NCBI GenBank assembly: GCA_020465985.1 | Contig: JAANYP010002939.1 | Location: forward strand, 243,555-307,554 | From: Centrapalus pauciflorus | Taxonomy: Eukaryota; Streptophyta; Magnoliopsida; Asterales; Asteraceae | DNA: 64,000 bases | Reading direction: 5' to 3' | Shown: piece by piece, positions 14,772-24,957 of the stretch | How the letters are laid out: the number at the start of each line of letters is the position of its first letter | Position numbering within the stretch: the first letter of the stretch is position 1 | Translations under genes and position numbers: made by a program | The notes under the pieces: model-generated | What the model was told of the DNA's origin: nothing | What the model saw: only the letters and a program-made list of their open reading frames with translations | Database searches by the model: none

Positions 14772-15342
14772 CTGAAAAATAATGCAACAACGGGGAAAGC
14801 TTATTTGCTTAGTGAGAATGTAGATTTTCACATTTATTGGTTATTTGCACTTTCTGGCTCTGGGTCTGTTGCTCACAATCTGTAGTGGATTAGAACCACT
14901 ATCTGACTTATGTCAGACTTTCAGATGCTTGTCATTTTGCTTGTTGCTCAATCTGTTAATAATATCATTTCTGATATTTATTAGTCTTTGAATCATTTGA
15001 ATAATAAATTCAATGTTCGTTCATTGGTCTTAATCTCAAAATCCCATTTTTGATTATATGGTCATATATTTCTTACTTCATTCCATTCAATCATTTATCA
15101 TGTGATTTTAAATTCTTGTTAAATCATTATTCAACTCATTTAATTTAGTTAATAAGCCTTACTTTCTATTATTTATCCCTCATTCACATATTTGAATGTT
15201 TGCATATTTATCATGTTGTTGTAATTAATTTTAATTCATAATCATATATCACACACACATTTACACATATATATATATATATAATCATTTTGCTAACTAT
15301 TTTGTTAATTTATGTGTTTTCTATGTGTTTTATTCAATATAT

Positions 15343-15610
15343 TCGAACTTAGAGAGTGGGTTTCAATTTTAGGCATTAAATTCGAATCCTATGCATTAAT
15401 TCGAGCATGTGGACAATTATATGCATCAAATTCGAATGACTGAGGGTTAAATTCGAATTTCATTTTGAATTTGGGGTTAAGTTCGAACCCAAATGGTTAA
15501 ATTCGAAGACATGATGATTTAATTCGAATACATTCTCAAATTTAGCACAAATTCGAGTTTGTTCGATGTATTTTCGAGTTTGTTCTTGGCATCTCGAATT
15601 TGTTCATCTT
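15343..15610. repeat. ATTCGAA motif array in LTR of B (left copy)
   Basis: About eleven TTCGA cores (mostly AAATTCGAAT, some TTCGAG or TTCGAAC) in 270 bp at irregular spacing. The right LTR has the same array at 43220-43480. Confidence 0.75.
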
Positions 15611-15878
15611 CTAAGTTAAAAATCATGAACTTCTAAGCCTAAATTCACTAATATGTTAGGTATTAAGCCTAGATTCAATTATATTCTAGTTAAATCTCAA
15701 GCTAATATAGCTTTAATCTCATGAAAATGCTAAATTCGAATTCTTTCATTCAAAACCGAAAATATAAAAGTTTAAAATTCGATTTCTTACCTCAAGTTTC
15801 GTATGATATCCTACATGCGATGATAGATTGTTGTAGTACGCTTCGAGATCTTTCCGATGATGTATAAATCTTGATAAT

Positions 15879-16072
15879 TGTGAATTACAGTTTCATATCA
15901 ATCATACAACATATTAAGAACAATAACAAATTAGTAATCAAACAACTAACCGAATTGTTGATTATCAGAGAATGTCGATTACAAATGCTTGAGAGAATAT
16001 TTCAGAATTAGTAACTGCTATCCTCCGTACAAAAGTGTAAACTGTCAGATCTATCACTATTGAAAGTCAAAG

Positions 16073-16157
<85 letters not shown>

Positions 16158-16229
16158 TTGACAACTATCAAAGAAATACAAAGCAACCCCTAGACTTTGT
16201 TTCCATCAATTAAAACATAACCTAACATT
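15879..16229 (-). mobile_element. copia C 3' LTR (left)
   Basis: It runs from TGTGAATTAC to CCTAACATT. Compared with 38138-38482 I count about five substitutions over roughly 265 bp outside the (TA)n tract. The minus-strand start is either TGTTAGG (ending at 16227) or AATGTTAGG (16229); only the longer form makes the ATAAT duplication flush at the right end of the element. Confidence 0.9.
16075..16152. repeat. (TA)n microsatellite in 3' LTR of C
   Basis: About 78 bp of TA. The sister LTR has a similar tract at 38336-38410, so the repeat travels with the element. Confidence 0.95.
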
Positions 16230-16240
16230 CTCCCCCTTTG
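16230..16240 (-). other. polypurine tract of copia C
   Basis: The minus strand reads AAAGGGGGAG immediately before the 3' LTR start, the expected plus-strand primer site. Confidence 0.85.
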
Positions 16241-16258
16241 ATGGAAAGACCAAAGTCT

Positions 16259-17020
16259 TTAAATCGATAAGCCCAGCTTTTGTTCAAATCTTCTAACACT
16301 TTTACGATCCGAGAGCCTCCATTCAATCTTTGAAATAAACTCAACCATGAGTCTTCGGTCGTTTACAGATAGAGCTCCTTTCTTCGTCTTTCTTTTCTTA
16401 TCTGCTGCAAGCTTTCCTTTTAAACCACTCAACACTTTATTCAGAGTCCCATCTGAAAATTTGTTCAGCTCTACACTTCTCATAGCTCTTAACTTCTTAT
16501 TTCTATCTTTGTACATGACTGTTGGATGCTTTACCATGATCACTTGGAATTCTTTCAACTCTCCAGCAAACTTGATATCTCTGTGAGGAGCTGTCATGTT
16601 GATCTTCCACATACCCCGTTCAACACCTATCTGTAGATCTTGCACTGACATCAATACCAATTTGGTATGCATGAAGTGAAACAGTGTCTTAAGCGCAAAT
16701 CTGCAGTGTTCATTTCGTTTGTTTCTACACAACTCATCAAAAAGATCTTCAATGTCGACCAGGTGCATATTGAACATATCAGCTTCTGTGAACGTATAGG
16801 TGTTTCCATCTGATCTAGTGACAGTGAACTTCGGATAGAAAATCTTAACAAATCCTTCCTTTTCTATTTTCACCAGATCGACTATTCTGAACTCACTCTT
16901 GACCTTCTCAACTTCCTGTGTTTTATTTCTCAGAAAGCTGGCATAGTTGACCAGATTCAGCATGTTCGGCTTTAAAACCCTAAATAGCTTGAGAAAGAAC
17001 AGGGTGCTTGTTTCTTGCAA
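16259..17020 (-). pseudogene. copia C extra ORF, C-terminal conserved domain
   Basis: A 253-residue open frame, the last coding segment before the polypurine tract. Features seen: YTFTEADMFNMHLVDIEDLFDELC near residues 75-97, LQIGVERGMWKINM near 129-142, VELNKFSDGTLNKVLSGL near 182-199, and a basic C-terminus (KKRKTKKG near 207-214, then EWRLSDRKSVRRFEQKLGL). This pattern recurs in proteins predicted downstream of copia pol in Asteraceae genomes (from memory, unsearched). It has no membrane segment and no known catalytic motif. It connects to 17304-16972 through a frameshift near 17015. Function unknown. Confidence 0.6.
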
Positions 17021-17304
17021 AATATTCGTTTTTCAAGAATATCTTCGACGTATGGCATCTTGTTCCTTTTTCTAATAAATTCTGCCGATCTATTCTCTGG
17101 AAGCTCAAGTTTCTTCACTTTCTTTTTGCTGATCTCATCTTTGTTCAATAGTGTCAGCATGTCTTGAATTTCCCTCTGAACAACCTGTTGTGCTTCAAAT
17201 CTGAGTCTATGTTGTTTTTGAGACTCATCAGCAAGTACGTATTCATTGAAGAACCTTTCCATCACCTCAACCTCATTCAGTTCAACCTTTTCTTGTGCAA
17301 CCAA
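16972..17304 (-). pseudogene. copia C extra ORF, middle segment
   Basis: A 110-codon open stretch continuing the frame of 18711-17329 after an in-frame TAA at 17331-17329. It is charged and probably helical (VELNEVEVMERFFNEYVL, then EIQDMLTLLNKDEISKKKVKKLELP). It runs into a stop where the reading shifts to the frame of 17020-16259. It is a link in one long decayed ORF, not a separate gene. Confidence 0.6.
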
Positions 17305-17328
17305 GTTTTCGACTGGAAACTCTTCAAT

Positions 17329-18711
17329 TTACTCCTTAACTTGAATAACCACCTCAGGCTTTTCAACCGTTGGTGTCGATTCAGTATCTTTCAAAATCTC
17401 CTCAACTAAACCTTCCTCTTCTTCAATCCTTTCAGCACTAAAATCAATATCAGTCAAAGCAATTACATCATCATCTTCAGACACTTCAATATATTCCTCT
17501 TTCTCTTCTCCTATTCCTTGAATACTCAACTCATGATGTTTGTCTTGAACATCTTCATCAGAATCAATATATTCTACAAAATGGTAAATATAAGACTGAA
17601 TGTTCAAAGGAACTGGAACATCTTCATGAAGAATCAATCCCAGCTCACTTTGTTCACCAGCCAATTCTTTTGAGCCCCCAGCCTCTCTCTCTTGAACTTC
17701 AGTTTCTTTTTCTAGGTATGTAATCATCAATACCCCAGGTGTAGATTCATCAAGCTTTCTCCTCTTCTCCCCCTCATGAGGAGCATCATCGGAGTCCTCA
17801 TCATGCTCATCATGTTTCCTCTTGGATGAGGAAGCTTGAGCCTTACAGGTCTCTTCAACTGCTGCAACCCTTTCTGATAAATTGCCCAATGCAGTTATCA
17901 CTGTGCTTTTTAAACTGATCATACGTTCTCTCATTTCATCAAACTGTTCGAACACAAAATCTTTTAACTCTTCTTTCAACTCATTGATAGCTTGATTAGA
18001 TTCAGATTTCTTCATTGATTCCTCGGCAACAGACTTACCCTTTAAGAACTTGTGGATGTTTGACATCTGTGCCATTACCTCAGCCAATTGAGCAGATACA
18101 TGCGTGTTCACTCTAGCAACAGCTTCATTCAATGCTGGATTTAATGTTGATTCAGTTACGAATGGGGATAAAGTCACCACTGGGTCACGTAGACTTCCAG
18201 TTGTCACAACAGTCGAACTTGTAAAAAGTACGTCTGTGTGGCCAGTACTCAGAGTTGGTAAAGTTGTTGCTCTGACTGGACTTCCACCCTCTTCAAGCGA
18301 TGGAGCAAAAAATGCTTCCGTTGCTGAGGATGTTCCAGTGGGAACACGAAGTTCAACCACACTAACTTCAACGGATGAAGTTGACTCGAGTGTCCTAGGC
18401 TGTATAGGATCTATACTCAATGATAGAATCAAAGTCGTACACTCGGGCAGCTGTGTACTTGTTTCAATATCCATCAAGTCCAAATGACTCTCGGATAGAC
18501 TATAAGGTTCATCCCTGTGCTCAATTGAAACAATCTCCTGTTGAGAGGAGACTGAGTGGATGGTTGGGTGTGCAATCGTCAGTGGGATACTGACTTCTTC
18601 AATGCTAACTCTCATAGGAGAGCTAACAGCAGATGTGGTTATATCCCGGCTTTCTAGGTTTATGGTATCCCGCACACTCTCTTCAGCAATGCTTACAATA
18701 TCTATCATCAT
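17329..18711 (-). pseudogene. copia C extra ORF, Ser/Thr-rich and coiled-coil segment
   Basis: A 460-residue open frame. Residues 1-200 are rich in Ser, Thr, Val and Glu. Residues about 205-295 (MAQMSNIHKFLKG to RVAAVEETCK) have heptad-like helix character. Then come two basic clusters of nuclear-localisation type (SSKRKHDE and GEKRRKLDE near 296-325) and a highly acidic tail. Its ATG overlaps the TGA of 20027-18708 as ATGA (18711-18708). This could be a natural overlap or the scar of a one-base change, because amino-acid style is continuous across it. It ends at a premature-looking TAA (17331-17329). No transmembrane segment is seen. Confidence 0.6.
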
Positions 18712-20027
18712 ACTACTCCCTCATGATGATCACCTCCATCAGCACCATCATCATCATCATCATTATCATCTCCTTCACCTTCTTCTTCTTGGATATCCGA
18801 CAAAGTTCTCTCGGAATCAGATCTCTCAGCCTCTTCCTCACCTCCCCTTACAACAACATCTCCCTCACTCACAGATTGGGCACCTTGAACTTCAGCCCCT
18901 TGCTGAGGTTCCTCTATTCCTAAAGCTCCTTGGGTAAGAGATCCCGGTTCCTGGGTCTCTATTGGAGCATGATCTATCCTATACAATCTCACATGCTCAC
19001 TCTCTTGATCCGCATATTTTAACAATGACTCCGGAATTGGCATAATATTTGCATTTGGAGAATCCGGCACTTCGTGTAAGCTCATCATCACATAATCTGG
19101 ACATCGCTGTGAATTGGCTCGCTTCGGAATATTTTCATTTGCGCGAAGAATTCCTCGGATAAGAATTTGTATAAATCTCTGAAGCGGAACAAATTTTCTT
19201 GCTCTATTTGTAGTTTTTGCTAGAATAATCTCCTTTAAGTCCTCCCATATGCACTGAGCATAATCATAATGCTTGTTAAAAGCTATTCCATGAAAAATCC
19301 TTAGGCAATGAATGCTGCATCTGTCGATGCCTGTGTGCTTTGACGTCATACACCTATTGATAATTCCAAATAGTGTGTACCATTCTCCATTCAAGCCATT
19401 CCTATGGAATTTGGAGCTCTTTGGTAGTGGCTTTGAGTAGCCCAGGCAGATCAGATCATGAACCAGCTCCTCATCCGACACAAAATCTTCAAAATCAGCC
19501 AACTCTGGGAAGTTAACTGTGTCTATACGTCTTGGAAGAAATAGATTGTGACGAAGTCTGGCGAGAGTGATTTTAGTTTTATATTGGTCTATTGTAACTT
19601 TGAAATGGTGATTGCCGTCAGCAGGAACAAATTTGACTGTGTGCCAAAATTGTTGTAGGTAAACCTGTGGGATAGAAGGTTTATATTGAAGCAGATAACC
19701 TAACGGATGACCTTTGAGAATGTCAACGATGATAGGATGACTAACTTTAATAACCTTGGTATCCAGGCGATGGTTATTATCTCGAAAAGGTAGGCAATGT
19801 ATAGGTTTAACTAATTGGTTATCTGGGATAATATTTGACTGTGAGGGACGGGCAACTGAAGTAGAACGAACAGGTTTAGAAACAAGAGTATGATTGGATG
19901 ATGAATGGGAGTCAGATGAATTGGAATTTTGAGACTGCACCAGAGATTCCATTTGAACACCTGTAAACAAATAAAAAATCATGTTAGTCAAATGACAATG
20001 CTTCAACTGTAGAAAAATTTGTAACAT
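18708..20027 (-). CDS. copia C extra ORF, N-terminal segment
   Basis: A 439-residue open frame, the first part of the extra coding region after pol. The first ATG is at 20027, but the Met at residue 26 (19952) is the better start: a TTTATTTGTTTACAG acceptor-like site lies just before it, and the coding character (Ser/Asn-rich leader) begins there. Residues about 100-320 form a globular region with IPQVYLQQFWHTVKF, DLICLGYSKPLP, GEWYTLFGIINRC, HTGIDRCSIHCLRIFHGIAF and YAQCIWEDL; residues 380-435 are Glu/Asp-rich. I recall this QQFW...CLGY...INRC...WEDL pattern from Asteraceae retroelement proteins. It is in the place of the env-like ORF of Sireviruses but lacks membrane segments. Function unknown. 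Confidence 0.6.
   Translation of the reverse strand: MLQIFLQLKHCHLTNMIFYLFTGVQMESLVQSQNSNSSDSHSSSNHTLVSKPVRSTSVARPSQSNIIPDNQLVKPIHCLPFRDNNHRLDTKVIKVSHPIIVDILKGHPLGYLLQYKPSIPQVYLQQFWHTVKFVPADGNHHFKVTIDQYKTKITLARLRHNLFLPRRIDTVNFPELADFEDFVSDEELVHDLICLGYSKPLPKSSKFHRNGLNGEWYTLFGIINRCMTSKHTGIDRCSIHCLRIFHGIAFNKHYDYAQCIWEDLKEIILAKTTNRARKFVPLQRFIQILIRGILRANENIPKRANSQRCPDYVMMSLHEVPDSPNANIMPIPESLLKYADQESEHVRLYRIDHAPIETQEPGSLTQGALGIEEPQQGAEVQGAQSVSEGDVVVRGGEEEAERSDSERTLSDIQEEEGEGDDNDDDDDGADGGDHHEGVV
19961..19976 (-). promoter_or_regulatory. splice-acceptor-like site before extra ORF of C
   Basis: Minus-strand TTTATTTGTTTACAG lies eight bases before the ATG at 19952. It would allow the extra ORF to be expressed from a spliced subgenomic RNA whose donor lies upstream. 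This is inference from the motif and its position; no donor was identified. Confidence 0.4.
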
Positions 20028-20224
20028 TTCATCAGAAATTGTAAAAAATTGTGATTTTCTGTTTAAGGCATCGGGATTCCAGACAATAATAGACTTATTA
20101 TTGAAAGGACTCCAGAGTCAATCGTTTAGAGACCAATGTTAGAAAAACACAAATTTATAACAATTTCTTAAAAAATGTGACATTTTTCTTAAAACATTAA
20201 AAATTCAACACTTAGGAAAAATCT

Positions 20225-20900
20225 CCTTTTAAAACTCGAATGAAACAACAACTTTATCGAATGACTCTTGATTAATCTCGGGTGACACATGTAACAACTA
20301 CTGTCTATGAATAAACTTGAATAAGACTATATGCAACTCGAATTACATATGTATGAAACTCGAATAAAACATGACAATTTTCGAATTAGCCTTAAGTGTT
20401 CTCGTATGTTCTAGTAGTCCAACTCGAATGAATAAGGCATTTTCTCAAATCAACATATGACCAACTCAAATGAAATACTTGTTAAACTTGAATGAAACAA
20501 GTATTAAACTCGATTAAACATGGACTCTCTTTTATGTCTAACACTCAACTCGTATGAAGAAGACACTTTCTCGATAACTACATTTCCCCAACTCGAATAA
20601 ACTATAAGTGTTCTCGTACCATGTATCAATCGAGATTTAAGTTCTGAAAATTTTCCAAGTTCAACAAACTTGTCAACTCGCATGATCCACATAAGTTTCT
20701 CGAATAAACCCTTAGTCAACTCGAGTGACACAGAGACTTTCTCGATTATCATTTCAATCAACTCGATTAACTCTTGGGTTTTCTCGAGTCTTATTGACAT
20801 CAACTCGAATGTCTCTTGGACTTTCTCGAAAAACGTTTGATTCAACTCGAATGGGTCTTAGGCTTTCTCGACTAAAGCCTTTATTCGAGAAGTTCTGTAT
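20225..20900. repeat. ACTCGAAT motif array, 3' side of C
   Basis: Some 25 copies of CTCGA or CTCGAAT, mostly within AACTCGAATGAA or TTCTCGA contexts, at spacing of roughly 20-30 bp. It fills the gap between RNase H and the extra ORF. The same motif and orientation fill the 5' leader of the element (37255-37720). Confidence 0.8.
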
Positions 20901-21690
20901 TTATTTATTTCAAGTCTTCTATACACTGATAAATCAAAAATTTATTCCTTGTTGTTTTTCAGTGATTGAAAACTTGTATCCCCCTCGAAAATACATTTTA
21001 AACACATTTGATTTACTGAACTTTGAACAAAAACAACATTAAAGTTGTTAAAAATTCAAATTTCAGAATTATGAAGAACACGAACTTTCTAAAATGAAAA
21101 TCAAACAATCTGTTTGTGTGGTTTGATTTGAACCATGAAAATTCAAATTCATGTTCACATTCATAAACCAAAACTTACCAAACATTTAATTTCAGATTTA
21201 TGAACAACTAATTCTAAACACCATTAACATACCAATACGTAAACCTTCTAACACATATATCGCAAATCTGAAATGAACTCTATACAAATATAAGAAACAA
21301 CTAAAAACTTTTACTCACAATCTGTTGAAAAGATAGCTGTAGTCCGTTGATGATGTTTGTGGGTTTATGGTTTCTTAAAGTTGAAGAAAGGTTTGTGGAG
21401 AAGATGATGAATAGGAATTTCCCAAAAAGTGAATTTGAATTTGAAAATTCAAATTTATAGTCTATTTTAAACCGGCCCATCTTATGTTTGAAAAAAAAAT
21501 GACCGGCCCAAATTTGAATTTTAATAGCAAATTTGGCCCATCTTCCACTCACATTTCTTAACCCAATTATTTAAACCCATATTATATTTTCAACAAATAT
21601 TATGACTAAAAAAAATAAAAAAAAATATCAAGATAAAATTTGATTTTCAAAAAAAATTTAAAAACACACACACAAAAACAAAAACAAAAA
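20901..21690. other. copia C spacer after RNase H, no gene seen
   Basis: An AT-rich spacer with A-rich runs near 21600-21690. Short frames only. Confidence 0.6.
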
Positions 21691-22044
21691 AAATATTAAA
21701 TCAGCTAGTTGATATTCAGTAGGCACAAAATATAATTCTATATTTCCATTTTCTACATGATCTTTTATAAAATGATACCGAATGTCAATGTGTTTTGTTT
21801 TTTAATGTTGCACCGGATTTGATGCAATAGCTATTGCGCTCTGAGAATCACAATATATTGGTATTTTCTTTGGTGTAAACCCGTAATCGAGCAGTTGGCT
21901 CTTCATCCACAACACCTGAGAACAACAAGAAGATACGGCAACGTACTCTGCTTCAGCTGTAGACAATGAGACGCAATGTTGTTTCTTGGATTACCAATAT
22001 ACGAGTTTGTCACCTAAGAACTGTACTGCTCCAGACGTACTTTT
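21691..22044 (-). pseudogene. copia C RNase H remainder
   Basis: It continues the RT frame past a TGA at 22047-22045. It reads KSTSGAVQFLG, then CVSLSTAEAEYVA, IYCDSQSAIAIASNP and [15 protein letters not shown], the standard copia RNase H layout with its acidic residues in place. Two further in-frame TAA stops interrupt it, after LVYW (about 22000) and after NPVQH (about 21810). Confidence 0.88.
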
Positions 22045-23772
22045 TCAGTCCATCTTATCACCTGCGTGATCAGCATCAGAAAAAGCAGTTAGATTAAATG
22101 AAGATTCTCTAGGATACCACAAACCAAGATTTGGAGTTCCTTTGAGATATTTTAAAATTAGTTTCGCAGCTGTTAAGTGTGATTCTTTAGGATTTGCCTG
22201 ATATCTTGCACAGACACATGTAGCAAACATAATATCTGGCCTACTAGCTGTTAAGTACATTAATGACCCAATTATACCTCGATAATGAGTCACATCTACA
22301 GGTTTTTTTGAGATGTCCTCATCGAGTTTTGACTTTGAATCCGGAGCCATGGGAGTTTTCATAGGAGTACTGTTGACCATGTTAAATTTCTTTAACATGT
22401 CTTGTATATATTTTGACTGATTGATAAAAATACCATCAGCTAATTGTTTTACTTGTAATCCTAAGAAAAAATTTATATCCCCCATCATGCTCATTTCGAA
22501 TTTTTGGGACATTAAAAATGCGAATTTCTTACAAAATTCTGGATTTGTAGAGCCAAATATTATGTCGTCTACATATATTTGTATAACTATGATATCCGGC
22601 CCCTGACGTTTTATAAACAGGGTTGTGTCAACTGCACCTTTTGTAAATCCACATTTCAACAGATATGTTGAAAGTGCATCATACCAAGCACGCGGTGCTT
22701 GTTTAAGACCATACAGTGACTTATCTAAAATATATACATGATCAGGTCTCGAAGGATCAGTAAAACCTTCGGGCTGATATGTATATACTTCAATTGTTAG
22801 TTCCCCGTTTAAAAACGCAGTTTTAACATCCATTTGATAGACTGTAAAGTTTTTATGAGCGGCAAAAGCTAAAAAGATTCTAATGGCTTCAATTCGTGCA
22901 ATTGGTGCAAACCTTTCATCGTAGTCAATCCCTTCTTGTTGGCTGTATCCTTTGGCAACGAGACGAGCTTTATTCCGAATGATTACTCCATGTTCATCTT
23001 TCTTGTTTTTAAAGATCCATTTCGTGCCTATAATGGACTTGTCTTTTGGGCGCTCAACAAGTCTCCAGACCTTTAACCGTTCGAACTGGTTCAGTTCTTC
23101 TTGCATCGCCACAATCCAATCAGCGTCCAGAAGTGCTTCTTTTACATTCTTGGGCTCTATTTTACTTAAAAAATTTGAAAATAAACATTCATTTATGGTT
23201 GCCCTTCTGGTTTGGACTGACGCGGATGGATCACCAATAATGTTTTCTATTGGGTGATTTCTTGTCCACTTAAAAGTATGTGGAAACGGTTCTATTTGGT
23301 CTTGATTGGGATTACGATCTAGATATGGTTGGGGAGTTACTTCAGATGTTGTAGGTGGGACATCTGAGGTAGGAGCTTCTGAATGTTCAGAAGTAATGGG
23401 GGTTTCAGAAGAATATGGAGGTTCAATGGGTTGTACAATCTCAGTAGTCGACTGCACATTTGCTGTTGAGGCTTCTCCAGTTTCTTCTGAAACTTGTTGT
23501 TGAGAAAGATCAGAGACTACGACTGGATCTTCAGTAATCATGTCAGGCACCAAATTTAGAACATTAGTTTTGGGCTTTTCAAAATAGTCTTCATAAAAAT
23601 TCTCAAACAACTTATGTAATTCTGAGTGTTCAGCATTTTGTTCAGATGACTCCAATGAAGTCTGCGTCTTAGGTTCGGGTCCTGAACTGGTGTGTTCAGA
23701 AGCCATTACCACTCCTTCATCAAATTTGACATTCACGCTCTCGTTGACTGTCTTGGTTCTCTTGTTGTACAC
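22045..23772 (-). pseudogene. copia C integrase tail and reverse transcriptase
   Basis: A 575-residue open stretch of the pol polyprotein. The first 160 residues are the variable integrase tail. From about residue 210 comes an RVT_2-type RT with [56 protein letters not shown] (Asp near 314), [13 protein letters not shown] and the catalytic [11 protein letters not shown] (YVDD at 400-403), then AFSDADHAG of RNase H at the end. The wording of these motifs is that of the Sirevirus (SIRE/Maximus) lineage. It is in frame with the upstream integrase (stop at 23913-23911) and downstream RNase H (stop at 22047-22045). The only true start is the gag ATG at 28252. Confidence 0.92.
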
Positions 23773-23910
23773 TCGGAAGGCAACCGACTCATTTGAATAT
23801 CCAATGAATATTCCTACATCTGCCTTTTGATTAAAGTTTCCAAGATTATCTTTGTCGTTTAGAATAAAGCATTTGCAACCAAAGACATGGAAAAATTTTA
23901 TATTAGGTAT

Positions 23911-24957
23911 TCATTTATTAATCAATTCATAAGGAGTCTTTCCGAATCTCTTATTTATGATTGAACGATTCTGTGTGAAACAAGCTGTTGCAACTGCTTC
24001 TGCCCATAGGAATAACGGTAAATTTGAATATGCCAACATTGTCCTAGCTGATTCCACTAGTGTCCGATTTCTTCTTTCAACGACACCGTTTTGTTGTGGA
24101 GTTCGAGCAGCTGAAAACTGATGTGTAATTCCTATTGAATTCAAGAATGAGTCAAGTGATTTGTTCTTGAATTCTGTTCCGTTATCTGAGCGGATTTTTT
24201 GAATTGTGAGTTGCAACTTCACTTGTATTTTCTGGATGAAGACTATGATTGTTTCGGTTGCATCTGATTTGGACCTCAGGAAGAAAACCCATGTGTATCG
24301 TCAATAGTCATCAACTATCACCAATACATATCGTTTCTTATTAATGCTTTGTACTCTCATTGGTCCACACAAATCCATATGCAGTTGTTCCAGCACTCTC
24401 GTGGATGAGTGTTCTGTTTTGGATTTGTGTGTAGCTCTTGTCATTTTTCCTTTTTCACATGTGGCACACAACTGCTCTTTTTAGAATTTGAGAGTCGGCA
24501 GCCCTTTAACTAACCCTCCTTTTGCTAGGTTGGTTAACTCATTGAAGTTCATATGTGAAAGGCGACGATGCCACAGCCATGCTGTTTTAGATGTAGCTTT
24601 TGACATTAAGCAGACATCTTTCTTCAGATTAATCGAGGCTAAATCAATGGAGTACAAATTTGTTTTCCTGTTTCCTGCCAATATTTCCTTTCCTTCTACG
24701 GATCTGATGCTGCACCGATTGGCTTTGAAATTGACTTCTAAACCTTTATCACACAACTGTCCAATACTAAACAAATTGTGTCCAAGACCATCAACATAGA
24801 AAACCTTTTGGATGGTAATTTTGTCGTATTTGAGACTTCTGTATCCTTTGATCGGACAAAACTGATCATTTCCAAATCTGACCGTCCCACAGAACTTTTT
24901 TACAAAGTCCGTGAGTGTGTCTCGTTGTCCGGTCATATGCTTGGAACATCCGGAGTC
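23911..24957 (-). pseudogene. copia C protease active site, GAG-pre-integrase and integrase
   Basis: The frame opens with the retropepsin core YLDSGCSKHMTG (Asp-Ser-Gly codons at 24957-24949). The GAG-pre-integrase zinc region (WLWHRRLSHMNF, then CATCEKGK) follows, then integrase with the HMDLCGP Asp, RSDNGTEFKN (second Asp) and PQQNGVVERRNRT (Glu), so all three DDE residues are visible. In-frame stops are at 24483-24481 (TAA before the CxxC), 24303-24301 (TGA in the DDY-RYTWVFF stretch) and 23913-23911 (TGA). The upstream gag frame joins through a frameshift near 24975. Confidence 0.9.

Larger units (their letters stand above)
14472..15878 (-). mobile_element. gypsy B 3' LTR, first part
   Basis: It matches 42358-43775 closely, with scattered substitutions and small indels, until TTGATAAT at 15878, where copia C is inserted. 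It resumes at 38483 (ATAATCGGCCGATCGG). Confidence 0.9.

Noticed and set aside
18560..18937. Plus-strand frames opposite the extra ORF of C
   Set aside because: They are shadows of the acidic (GAT/GAA-rich) minus-strand coding sequence; His/Ile/Leu runs come from reverse-complemented Asp codons.
20504..20845. 113-residue minus-strand frame with repeated LEKTQELIELIE-like phrases
   Set aside because: The repeats are the direct translation of the CTCGA motif array, which is equally open on the plus strand.
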